Source of the DNA: Olsenella timonensis
Lineage (GTDB): Bacteria > Actinomycetota > Coriobacteriia > Coriobacteriales > Atopobiaceae
Direction of reading: 5' to 3'
DNA: 64,000 nt
Assembly (NCBI RefSeq): GCF_900119915.1
Contig: NZ_LT635455.1
Coordinates: 992,001 to 1,056,000 of the forward strand
Shown here: piece by piece, positions 16,892-26,630 of the stretch
Numbering within the stretch: position 1 is the stretch's first letter
Layout of the letters: every line of letters starts with the position of its first letter
Notes under the pieces: model-generated
Databases searched by the model: none
What the model was told of the DNA's origin: nothing
What the model saw: the letters and a program-made list of their open reading frames with translations, nothing else
Position numbers and translations under genes: made by a program

Positions 16892-17629
16892 CTAGTCCAC
16901 CCCCGGGTGCTCGGCGCGCAGCTCGTCGCGCAGCGCGTAGACCCGCGCCATGCCGAGACGCTCCATCTCGGCGAGCTGCTCCTTGCGCGTCCCGCTGGCG
17001 AGGTCCGACCATTCGATCGGCTCGCCGGCCCTGAGGTAGACGCGATGGCGGAAGCGCAGGCGCCGCGCCCCGATGATCGCGAGCGGCTGGACGGGGGCCT
17101 TGGCGAGCTGGGCCATGATGGCATAGCCGCCATGGCTCTCGGCCTCGGCGTCGTCACGCACGCGCGTGCCCTCGGGATAGATCAGGACGCACTCACCGCG
17201 CATGAGCATCGCCCGGGCCCGGCGAACCGTCTTCATGTCGGCCGTGCCGCGCTCGACGGGGAAGCCCCCCGCGCGCGAGAAGAGCCATGTCGCGACCCCG
17301 ATCCTATCGAACTCGCTCTTGTAGACGATGCGAACCGGGACGTGCGCGAGCCAGAGCGTGACGACTGCGACGACGGGGTCGAGCATGGACTCGTGGTTCA
17401 TGATGATGACGCGCCCGCGCGCGTCGTCGCACAGCAGCTCCGGGCGGTCGACGCTCCAGGGCCACAGAAGCTTGGTGACGACCCACAGTATGCGCACGAC
17501 CGCGCCGATGAAGAGGCGCCCGGGCAGCGGGAAGTCGCGGATGTCGTGGTCGTAGTAGTCCTCATAGGTGTTGCCGCGGAAGGCGTGCATGCGTGCGCGA
17601 CCGCCGGTCTCGGCCCGCCCGGCGCTCAT
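16892..17629 (-). CDS. plsC: 1-acyl-sn-glycerol-3-phosphate acyltransferase family protein
   Basis: A 245-residue membrane-associated acyltransferase making phosphatidic acid. The HX4D catalytic motif is in IIMNHESMLDP. The glycerophosphate motif is GGFPVERGTADMKT, and YPEGTR is block III. A hydrophobic segment near 42-60 (FIGAVVRILWVVTKLLW) suggests membrane association. The ATG overlaps the cmk stop (ATGA). This places phospholipid acylation in the cmk-ispH transcript. Confidence 0.92.
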   Translation of the reverse strand: MSAGRAETGGRARMHAFRGNTYEDYYDHDIRDFPLPGRLFIGAVVRILWVVTKLLWPWSVDRPELLCDDARGRVIIMNHESMLDPVVAVVTLWLAHVPVRIVYKSEFDRIGVATWLFSRAGGFPVERGTADMKTVRRARAMLMRGECVLIYPEGTRVRDDAEAESHGGYAIMAQLAKAPVQPLAIIGARRLRFRHRVYLRAGEPIEWSDLASGTRKEQLAEMERLGMARVYALRDELRAEHPGVD

Positions 17630-18336
17630 GATGCCCTCCCCTCGGCGCGTGCGGCAAGCTCCGGCAGAAGGGCCAGGATCGCGGAGACGACCTCCTCGAA
17701 GCCGAGCTCCGACGAGTCGATGCGATGGGCGTCGTCAGCAGCGCGCAGGGGCGAGGCCTCGCGCGAGGAGTCGTACTCGTCGCGGCGCACGAGGTCGGCA
17801 AGGACCGCGCGCTCGTCGGCGGCGTCGACGGCGACGTCGTCGCCGGTCGCGAGGTTGCCGCCGCGGCGCTGGACCGCGCGGCGCCGTGCCCGGGCCTCGG
17901 GCGAGGCGCTGAGAAAGACCTTGAGGTCAGCCTGCGGGAAGACGACGGTGCCGATGTCACGTCCCTCGGCGACGACGTCACCGCGCTCGCCGGCGGCGCG
18001 CTGCAGCGCGACCATCGTCTCTCTGACACGGGGGTTCGCCGACACCGGGGAGACGGCGCGCTCGACCTCGGGCGTGCGAATCTGCGCCGTCGCGTCAACG
18101 CCGTCGACGAGGACCCGCTGGCCGTCGTCCGCGCTCGTAAACTCGATGCGCACGTCACGCGCGACCTCGGCCACGGCGTCGGCGTCCTCGGGGTCGACGC
18201 CGCGCTCGAGGCAGGCGTAGGCGACCGAGCGATACATCGCCCCCGTGTCGAGGTAGGTGAGGCCGCAGCGGCGTGCTATCTCGCGCGCGACCGAGGACTT
18301 TCCGGAGCCCGAGGGCCCGTCAATGGCTACGATCAT
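17626..18336 (-). CDS. cmk: Cytidylate kinase
   Basis: A 236-residue (d)CMP kinase. P-loop AIDGPSGSGKSSVAREIA, then LTYLDTGAMYRSVA, GRDIGTVVFPQADLKVFLSAS and the LID-region arginines. The ATG at 18336 is preferred over the overlapping GTG at 18339 because AGGAG lies 5 bases before it. The start overlaps the rluB-type gene by 17 bases, so the unit is coupled. Confidence 0.96.
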   Translation of the reverse strand: MIVAIDGPSGSGKSSVAREIARRCGLTYLDTGAMYRSVAYACLERGVDPEDADAVAEVARDVRIEFTSADDGQRVLVDGVDATAQIRTPEVERAVSPVSANPRVRETMVALQRAAGERGDVVAEGRDIGTVVFPQADLKVFLSASPEARARRRAVQRRGGNLATGDDVAVDAADERAVLADLVRRDEYDSSREASPLRAADDAHRIDSSELGFEEVVSAILALLPELAARAEGRAS

Positions 18337-19156
18337 CACTACTCCTTGTCCTGGGGCAGAGCCTGTCGAGGGCGGCCCGCTCGCGGTCGGTCAGCTCGCG
18401 CCAGCGCCCCTCGGGGAGGTCGCCGAGCGCGAGCGGGCCGAAGGCGTCGCGGTGCAGGGCGAGCACGCGGTGACCGACGGCGAGCAGCATCTTCTTGACC
18501 TGGTGCTTGCGCCCCTCGTGAATCGAGAGCCCCACGACGGCGTTGGGCTCCCCGCCGCCGGTGCGGCCGGCGCCGCGGGGGGCGACCGTCGCGAAGAGCG
18601 CGTCGTCGGGAGCGAGGAGCGTCGCCGTGGCGGGCGCGGCCGGCCCGTCATCGAGCATGATACCGCGACGGAGCCGGTCGAGGTCGGCCTCGCTGGGGGT
18701 GCCCGAAACGAGCGCAACATAGTGCTTCTCGACGTGCCTCGACGGGTGCAGCAGCGCCTGGCCGAGGTCGCCGTCGGTGGTGAACAGCAAAAGGCCCGTC
18801 GTGTCGAGGTCGAGACGGCCCACCGGGAAGATGCCGGGATGCTCGCTCGTGGGCACGAGCTCGGCGACGGTGCGCCTGCCCTGCGGGTCGCTCATGGTCG
18901 TGACGTAGCCGGCGGGCTTGTTCAGCATGATGGTCACGGGCCGCCCCTCGAGCCGGCAGACGCGTCCGTCGACGGTCACCTCGTCGCGCTCGGGGTCGAC
19001 CTTGCTGCCGAGCTCCGTCACCACGGCGCCGTTCACGCGCACGCGGCCCTCGGTCATGAGGCGCTCGGACCCGCGCCTGCTCGCGACGCCCGCGCGGGCG
19101 AGGAATCGCTGCAGGCGCATCGGGTAGAGGCCGCTCTCGCGCAGGGGCTCACTCAT
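18320..19156 (-). CDS. rluB: Pseudouridine synthase, RluB/RsuA family
   Basis: A 278-residue rRNA pseudouridine synthase. The N-terminal S4 domain (MRLQRFLARAGVASRRGSERLMTEGRV) is followed by the catalytic domain with Asp in PVGRLDLDTTGLL and IHEGRKHQVKKML. Large-subunit (RluB) versus small-subunit (RsuA) specificity cannot be decided by eye; RluB is likelier next to scpAB. The start at 19156 overlaps scpB by 8 bases. An internal ATG at 19120, which begins the S4 domain, is the alternative. Confidence 0.88.
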   Translation of the reverse strand: MSEPLRESGLYPMRLQRFLARAGVASRRGSERLMTEGRVRVNGAVVTELGSKVDPERDEVTVDGRVCRLEGRPVTIMLNKPAGYVTTMSDPQGRRTVAELVPTSEHPGIFPVGRLDLDTTGLLLFTTDGDLGQALLHPSRHVEKHYVALVSGTPSEADLDRLRRGIMLDDGPAAPATATLLAPDDALFATVAPRGAGRTGGGEPNAVVGLSIHEGRKHQVKKMLLAVGHRVLALHRDAFGPLALGDLPEGRWRELTDRERAALDRLCPRTRSSDDRSH

Positions 19157-19835
19157 CGCTCGCGCCCTCGCCGGCGGCGTCCGTCTCGTAGTCGTCGAGC
19201 AGGTCGCGCTCGTCGTCAACGTCCTCTGCGGCCTCCTCGAGCGTGGAGGACAGCGAGCGCCCGGAGAGGCGCTCGCGGATGAAGCGGCGCGACTCCTCGT
19301 CGGGGGCAAAGTCCTCCAGCGGCGGCAGCTCGCGCAGGCTCCTCAGGCCGAAGTGCTCGAGGAACAGGCGCGTCGTTCCCCAGAGCTGGGCGCCGCCGTG
19401 GTCGCGGTCGCGCCCGACCTCCCGCACGAGGCCCTTCTCGCGCAGGGATGCGATGACGCCGTCGGAGTTGACGCCGCGTATGGCGCGCACGCCCTCGCGC
19501 GTAACGGGCTGGTGGTAGGCGATGACGGCGAGCGTCTCGAGCGCCGCCTGGGAGAGGCGGCGCGTGTCCCAGGAGAGTACGTAGTCGGCAACCTGGTCGT
19601 GATAGGCGGGATGCGTGAAGAGCCGCCATCCGCCGGCGACCTCGCGCAGCTGGAAGCCGCGGTTGGCGTCGGCGTACTCGGCGGAGAGCTCGGCGAGCGC
19701 CTGCGCCGCCTCGCCCGGCTCCACGCCCGCCGCGCGGGCGAGCTCGGTCGCCGGCACCGAGTCGTCAGAGACGAGCAGGAGCGCCTCGAGGAGCCCCTTG
19801 AGCGACCCCGACTCGATTCGTTGCATGTCAGCCAC
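19149..19835 (-). CDS. scpB: Segregation and condensation protein B
   Basis: A 228-residue subunit of the SMC-ScpA-ScpB condensin, with two winged-helix domains. Motifs: LLEALLLVSDDSVPATELA at the start, and AALETLAVIAYHQPVTREGVRAIRGVNSDG in the second wing. The acidic tail (VDDERDLLDDYETD) is dispensable-looking. The GTG start at 19835 has AAAGGAG seven bases upstream. Downstream of scpA, upstream of the pseudouridine synthase. Confidence 0.95.
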   Translation of the reverse strand: MADMQRIESGSLKGLLEALLLVSDDSVPATELARAAGVEPGEAAQALAELSAEYADANRGFQLREVAGGWRLFTHPAYHDQVADYVLSWDTRRLSQAALETLAVIAYHQPVTREGVRAIRGVNSDGVIASLREKGLVREVGRDRDHGGAQLWGTTRLFLEHFGLRSLRELPPLEDFAPDEESRRFIRERLSGRSLSSTLEEAAEDVDDERDLLDDYETDAAGEGASDE

Positions 19836-19882
19836 GTGCTGTCTCCTTTGCTCTCTTCATGTCCGACGGGCCGCGACCTCGA

Positions 19883-20695
19883 TCAGGCGAGCTCGGCCGC
19901 CGTCGACTCGTCGAGCTCGTAGGCGGGGGCGCCCTCCACGTGGGTGACGTCGATCTCGCCGAAGAGCTCGCCCTGCGTGACGTCGACGATCCCGCGCTTG
20001 TAGAGCTCGAGGACCGCGAGGAAGTTGGCGACCACCGTCTCGGGGTCGTCATGTCCGTCAAGCAGCTCGCTGAACGTGACGCTTCCGCGGCCGCGCACCA
20101 GGCGATCGACGGCGGCGATCGTGAGGGCGACCGGGACCCGACGGGGCGCGACGTGCTCGGCCTCCAGCAGGAAGGTCTCGTGCTGGCTGTCGATGTCGGC
20201 GCAGATGACGGCCAGGCTGCGCAGCGTGATGCCCTCGAGGTAGTCGGGCATGAGGCCGAGGAACTCCGGGTCGGCGCCGACGGTCCTCGGCAGCATGCGG
20301 GACTCAGCATCGGCGCGCGCGCCGAGGGCAGCCGCGGCGCTGCGGAACTGCTTGTACGCGATGAGACGGGCTATGAGGACCTCGCGCGCCTCGTCGGGGC
20401 TGAGGCCGTCGAGGTCCGCGTCCCCCTCCTCGCCGAGGTCGTCGCCCGAGGGGGCCGCAGGCTCGTCAGGGACGAGGGAGGCGGCCTTGATGTCGAGCAG
20501 GGTCGAGGCGACGAGCACGAAGTCGCTCGCCACGTCGAGGTCGAGATCGCGCATGCGCTCTACCTCGTCGAGGTACTGGGAGGCGACCTCTGCGATGGAT
20601 ATGGACCCGATGGTGACGCGCTGCCTGCTCACGAGCTGGAGCAGCAGGTCGAAGGGGCCTGAGTACGCCTGGGTCGACACGCGATAGGAGGCCAT
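19883..20695 (-). CDS. scpA: Segregation and condensation protein A
   Basis: A 270-residue kleisin bridging the SMC heads. The N-terminal FDLLLQLVSRQRVTIGSISIAEVASQYLDEV binds the SMC neck, and the C-terminal VVANFLAVLELYKRGIVDVTQGELFGEI is the winged helix. The ATG at 20695 starts two bases after the M50 protease stop. The linker (about 85-105) is acidic. Confidence 0.95.
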   Translation of the reverse strand: MASYRVSTQAYSGPFDLLLQLVSRQRVTIGSISIAEVASQYLDEVERMRDLDLDVASDFVLVASTLLDIKAASLVPDEPAAPSGDDLGEEGDADLDGLSPDEAREVLIARLIAYKQFRSAAAALGARADAESRMLPRTVGADPEFLGLMPDYLEGITLRSLAVICADIDSQHETFLLEAEHVAPRRVPVALTIAAVDRLVRGRGSVTFSELLDGHDDPETVVANFLAVLELYKRGIVDVTQGELFGEIDVTHVEGAPAYELDESTAAELA

Positions 20696-20697
20696 GT

Positions 20698-21393
20698 CTA
20701 GAGCCCCCCCATGAGCAGGTCGTAGAGCGCGCCGGCGGTCCGGTTGAGATAGATGCCAAGCGGGTCGAAGCCGAGGAGCCCCGGAAGGACGTAGAGGGCG
20801 ATGATGAGTATCGGCATGGCATAGCCCTCGAGCCGGTAGAACTCCGCGCGCGCCCTCCCGCTCAGGAAGTACAGGACGACCTTGGAGCCGTCGAGCGGGG
20901 GCAGCGGTATGAGGTTGAAGAAGCAGAGCACGAGGTTGACCCAGACGTAGCTGGTGAGGACCTGCAGCAGCAGGGAGGCCGCGGCGATTGGGAGGCTGCC
21001 CGAGACGACGCCGCCCACGATGGGGTCCCATGCGAGATTCAGGACGCCCGCCCCCAGGGCGGCCTGCAGGAGGTTCGAGCCAGGCCCGGCGAGCGCCACG
21101 AGCAGCTCGTCACGCCGGGGATGGCGAAGGCGGCTTGGGTTGTAGGGCACCGGCCTGGCGAACGCGAACACGGGTCCGCCGAGAAGCGCCATGACGAGCG
21201 GCAGCAGCACAGAGCCAAAGCCGTCAAGGTGCGCCCTCGGGTCGAGGGTCAGGCGACGCGCGTCGCGGGCCGTCGTGTCGCCGCACGCGAGGGCAGCGTA
21301 GCCGTGCGCCACCTCGTGCACGACGGCGGAGAACATGACGAGCAGCACGGTGATGACCACCGAGACGATCTCGTCGGCCGTATAGCCCATCAT
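20698..21393 (-). CDS. Site-2 protease family (M50) membrane metalloprotease
   Basis: A 231-residue polytopic membrane protein. The zinc motif HEVAHG is in the first membrane segment and the third ligand lies in PLPPLDGSK. NPSRLRHPRRDELLVALAGPGSN is the other conserved block. This short YwhC-like form, with no PDZ domain, commonly precedes scpA. Its substrate is unknown. It starts with ATGATG and has GGAGGAGG upstream. Confidence 0.9.
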   Translation of the reverse strand: MMGYTADEIVSVVITVLLVMFSAVVHEVAHGYAALACGDTTARDARRLTLDPRAHLDGFGSVLLPLVMALLGGPVFAFARPVPYNPSRLRHPRRDELLVALAGPGSNLLQAALGAGVLNLAWDPIVGGVVSGSLPIAAASLLLQVLTSYVWVNLVLCFFNLIPLPPLDGSKVVLYFLSGRARAEFYRLEGYAMPILIIALYVLPGLLGFDPLGIYLNRTAGALYDLLMGGL

Positions 21394-21418
21394 CGCCGCG
21401 TCCTCCTCCCACGCAGGG

Positions 21419-23410
<1,992 letters not shown>

Positions 23411-23425
23411 GTGGCTGCCCCGGAG

Positions 23426-23812
23426 CTAGTCGGCGATGGTGAGGTGGATCGCGAAGCCGGCGATCTCCTCCTTGAAGTAGATGAGGTAGGTGCGGCCGGA
23501 GCCGTCGGGGCAGAGCGTGCGCGAGGACTCGTTGAACTCGACGCCGCGCGCCTCGTACCACGCCTGGGCGGCGTCGATGTCGTCGACGTGCAGCCCGATG
23601 TGGCCCTTCTCGCCGCGGCCGCCGTTGTTCATGACCTCGACGAGGCTGCCGGCGAACGAGGACACCGGGAAGGGCTCCTCGCCGCGCTCGATGCCGAGCA
23701 GGGTGCAGAGGGCGTCCGCCGTGGACGCGGCCTCCTCGGGCGTGTTCGTGTTGATGCCGACGTGGGCGAGCCTGAGCCCAAAGAGCTCGGCGGGGTTCTC
23801 TGACGTTTTCAT
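23426..23812 (-). CDS. VOC / glyoxalase-family protein
   Basis: A 128-residue single-module vicinal-oxygen-chelate protein: RLAHVGINTNTPEEA at the start, HIGLHVDDIDAAQAWYEARGVEF in the middle, RTYLIYFKEEIAGFAIHL at the end. The metal-site residues (His and Glu) are plausible but the substrate is unreadable. The ATG at 23812 has GGGAGGA upstream, and a TATACT at 23840-23845 (minus) is a likely -10. The next gene is the ABC-F, 15 bp away. Confidence 0.8.
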   Translation of the reverse strand: MKTSENPAELFGLRLAHVGINTNTPEEAASTADALCTLLGIERGEEPFPVSSFAGSLVEVMNNGGRGEKGHIGLHVDDIDAAQAWYEARGVEFNESSRTLCPDGSGRTYLIYFKEEIAGFAIHLTIAD

Positions 23813-23921
23813 GCGGTCCTCCCTGTAGTCAACCCATCCAGTATAGGCGAGAAGGACGACAGGCTGGGGGCTGCCGACAAGCCCCATCGGATTATCGCAC
23901 GAGCAGAGTATGCGCCGGCGA

Positions 23922-25415
23922 CTAGCCCACGCGGCGGAAGCGCACGAGGTCGCAGCCCGGTTCGGTGTGGAGTGGCATGGCCAGGCCGTCGATCGAGCCA
24001 CCCGTCTCGGCCAGGTGGAAGTGGACGGGCATGCCGGGCGGCAGCTCGCCGAGGACGTCGTCGAGCACGAAGGTGTCGTAGTGGAAGTGGTCGAGGGGCA
24101 GGCGCCAGTGGTTGAAGTCCAGGGTGAGCGCGCCGGCCTCGCACGTGACGCGGACCTGCTCGTAGCCGGGCCTCGCGTAGATGCCCGCGTAGTCCTCGAG
24201 CGTGTGCGAGGGCGCGGTGCCGAGAACCCGCTCGCCCCTGAGCCGTGCGGCCATCTCGGCCTCCCGCCCGCCCTTCTCGACGGCGTATTCGTGATAGCGC
24301 CCGACCCAGTCTCCCCCGCTCACGCCGAGGTGATGGTCGAGCACCTCGTGCGCGAGCGCGACGTGCAGCAGGCTCCCGTTCATGTTGGTGAGGGCGACGA
24401 CGCCGAGGTCCTCGTCGGGGAGGAGCCCGACGAACGAGGAGAACCCGTCGATGTTGCCGCTGTGCTTGACGAGCCTCCGGCCGCGGTAGGACTCGACGAA
24501 CCAGCCCAGCCCGTAGCAGTGGAAGCAGGACTCGTCCTGCGGCATGTCCAGCGGACGGTCGAGGATCGTCTGCGGCGCATGGAGCGTCGCGAGGGCGGCC
24601 GGCGAGAGGACGTCTGCGGGCGCCGAGTCGTCACCGAGGTGGAGGCGGGCCCAGACGAGCAGGTCGTCGACACAGGAGCTGATGCAGCCGGCGGGCGCGA
24701 AGGGAGAGCCCACGCCGGCGGAGCGGTCCTCGACGGAGCTTTTGTAGTACGGAATGGGAACGCGCCCGTGGACGGGGTCGCGCCCGTCGGGACGGCCGTA
24801 GCCGACGGCATGGTTCCTGTCCTCGGTGAGCTCGTCTACGTAGAGCCTACTGCGACGCATGCCGAGGGGCTCGAGGATGCGGCGGCTCACGAGCTCCTCG
24901 AAGGTCGTACCGGTGAGGCGCTCGAGCACGCGGCCGGCCAGCACGTAGCACTGGTTGTTGTACTGGAAGGTCGTGCGGATCGGGCGGTTTGGCTCAAGGA
25001 AGCGCAGGTTGTGGACGATGTCGTCGCGCGTGTAGTCGGTCCCGTACCAGGAGTACTCGTGGCGCGGGAGTCCCGTGCGGTGGCACAGGAGGTCGCGCAC
25101 GCTGACCGTGCGCGTTGCATAGTCGTCATGGAAGCGGACCTCCGGGACGTAGTCCCTCACCGGGGCGTCCCAGTCGAGCGCGCCCTCCTCGACGAGCATC
25201 GCGGCGAGCGCAGCGGTGAACGCCTTCGTGCAGCTCGCGATCTGATAGAGCGTCCGGGAGTCGGCGGAGAGGCCGCGCTCGACGTCACGCAGGCCGAAGG
25301 CGCCCGAGAACACGGTCTCGCCCCGATGGGTGACGCCGAGGGCGACCGACGGGCTCTCCCAGAGCTCGAGCCCGCGCTCGGCCATGTCGCTCAGTTCATT
25401 GAAGAAGTCTGCCAT
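23922..25415 (-). CDS. Serine hydrolase, beta-lactamase class C / D-aminopeptidase type
   Basis: A 497-residue penicillin-binding-protein-fold hydrolase. Catalytic motifs: S61-C-T-K64 (SxxK), Y152-N-N154 (YxN) and H318-S-G320 (KTG equivalent). A C-terminal beta-barrel-like domain follows (DUF3471-like; LEDYAGIYARPGYEQVRV). No signal peptide is seen, so it is probably cytoplasmic. The ATG at 25415 is preferred to the overlapping GTG at 25418. It is 39 bp downstream of the dipeptide epimerase gene, suggesting the two act on murein- or food-derived D-amino-acid peptides; that pairing is inference. Confidence 0.87.
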   Translation of the reverse strand: MADFFNELSDMAERGLELWESPSVALGVTHRGETVFSGAFGLRDVERGLSADSRTLYQIASCTKAFTAALAAMLVEEGALDWDAPVRDYVPEVRFHDDYATRTVSVRDLLCHRTGLPRHEYSWYGTDYTRDDIVHNLRFLEPNRPIRTTFQYNNQCYVLAGRVLERLTGTTFEELVSRRILEPLGMRRSRLYVDELTEDRNHAVGYGRPDGRDPVHGRVPIPYYKSSVEDRSAGVGSPFAPAGCISSCVDDLLVWARLHLGDDSAPADVLSPAALATLHAPQTILDRPLDMPQDESCFHCYGLGWFVESYRGRRLVKHSGNIDGFSSFVGLLPDEDLGVVALTNMNGSLLHVALAHEVLDHHLGVSGGDWVGRYHEYAVEKGGREAEMAARLRGERVLGTAPSHTLEDYAGIYARPGYEQVRVTCEAGALTLDFNHWRLPLDHFHYDTFVLDDVLGELPPGMPVHFHLAETGGSIDGLAMPLHTEPGCDLVRFRRVG

Positions 25416-25454
25416 CACGTGCCCCTGCCCCTTCCCGCGCTCGCGGCGCTGCGT

Positions 25455-26534
25455 CTAGAAGTCAAGCTCGATGCCGAGGCCGGGCCTGTCGAGCAGGCGG
25501 AACGTGCCGCCCTCGCGCGTGAAGCCGCCCTCGATGCCGTCGTCGTCACCAACGAAGAAGGTGAAGCTGTCGCAGTCGGCCTCGACGACCGCGCCCTTCG
25601 CGGCGACGAGGCTGATTCCGGCGGTGAGGCTGATCTTGTTCTCCATCATGCAGCCGACCATGCAGCCCACGCCGGCGCGCTCGGCGACGTCGGCGATCTC
25701 GGCCCCGCCGAGCAGACCACCGCACTTCATGAGCTTGATGTTGAAGAAGTCTGCGGCGTGAAGGGCCGCAGCGCGACGCGCGTCATGTACGTCATGGATG
25801 GACTCGTCGAGCATGAGCTTGACCGACGTCGTGTTCCTGCGCATGAGCTCGGCGGCCCCGTCGAAGTCCCACCAGGGCAGGAACTGCTCGGCCGCGTCGA
25901 TCCTGAGCGCCTCGAGCTCGCCGAGCGCGGCGAGGGCGGTCTCGACGGAGTAGCCCTGGTTGGCGTCGACGCGGATCCGGACGTCGTCGCCCACGCTCGA
26001 TCTGATGACCGAGAGCGCCTCGAGGTCGTGCTCCGGGTCGAGACCTATCTTGACCTTAAGGATGTCGAAGCCCATCTCGGACACGCAGCGCTCGGCCTCG
26101 CGCCGCATGCGCTCGGGCGAGTCGATGCCGACCGTGACGTCGTTCACCACGACGGGGTCGGACCCGCCCAGCAGCCTGTACAGGGGCAGGCCTCGGTACT
26201 TGCCCGCGATGTCATGGAGCGCGATGTCAAAGGCGCACTTCGCCGACCCGTTGCCGTGGATGCGGGCGTCCATGAGCGCGTGCGCGCCCTCGATGTCGAG
26301 GGCGTCGGCACCCATGAGCGCCTCGGCGAGGTCTTTGAGCACCAGGCGGCAGGTGTCCATGGTCTCACCCGTGACGAAGGGCAGCGGCGCCGCGGAGCCG
26401 AGGCCGTAGAGACCCTCGTCGGTCTCTACCCGCACCATCCAGCTGTCAGCGCTGTCCATCGTCCCATAGGCAACGCGAAAGGGCTGCTTGAGCGGGGCGG
26501 AGAACCTCTCGATCCTGACGTTGGCAATCCTCAT
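25455..26534 (-). CDS. Dipeptide epimerase / enolase-superfamily protein (L-Ala-D/L-Glu epimerase-like)
   Basis: A 359-residue muconate-lactonizing subgroup protein. Catalytic KxK in FDILKVKIGLD. Metal ligands are D in IRVDANQGYS, E in AAEQFLPWWD and D in LMLDES. The second lysine is in NIKLMKCGG. The DxD-type end motif is also present. These are the residues of L-Ala-D/L-Glu epimerase-like dipeptide epimerases, but substrate preference varies. The ATG at 26534 follows GGAGG. It is divergent from the acyltransferase gene (96-bp shared promoter region). Confidence 0.87.
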   Translation of the reverse strand: MRIANVRIERFSAPLKQPFRVAYGTMDSADSWMVRVETDEGLYGLGSAAPLPFVTGETMDTCRLVLKDLAEALMGADALDIEGAHALMDARIHGNGSAKCAFDIALHDIAGKYRGLPLYRLLGGSDPVVVNDVTVGIDSPERMRREAERCVSEMGFDILKVKIGLDPEHDLEALSVIRSSVGDDVRIRVDANQGYSVETALAALGELEALRIDAAEQFLPWWDFDGAAELMRRNTTSVKLMLDESIHDVHDARRAAALHAADFFNIKLMKCGGLLGGAEIADVAERAGVGCMVGCMMENKISLTAGISLVAAKGAVVEADCDSFTFFVGDDDGIEGGFTREGGTFRLLDRPGLGIELDF

Positions 26535-26598
26535 CGTGTGACCTCCAGCTCTCAACGGTTAGCTGCATAGTAGTACCAATGTCGTCAGCATGCGGCCC

Positions 26599-26604
26599 TA
26601 TAAT
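26599..26604 (+). promoter_or_regulatory. -10 element for the acyltransferase gene
   Basis: A consensus TATAAT lies 27 bp before the acyltransferase ATG in the divergent gap. No clear -35 box is seen at 17 bp. Confidence 0.45.
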
Positions 26605-26630
26605 GGGCGTGTAGTGAAGAGACACACTGA

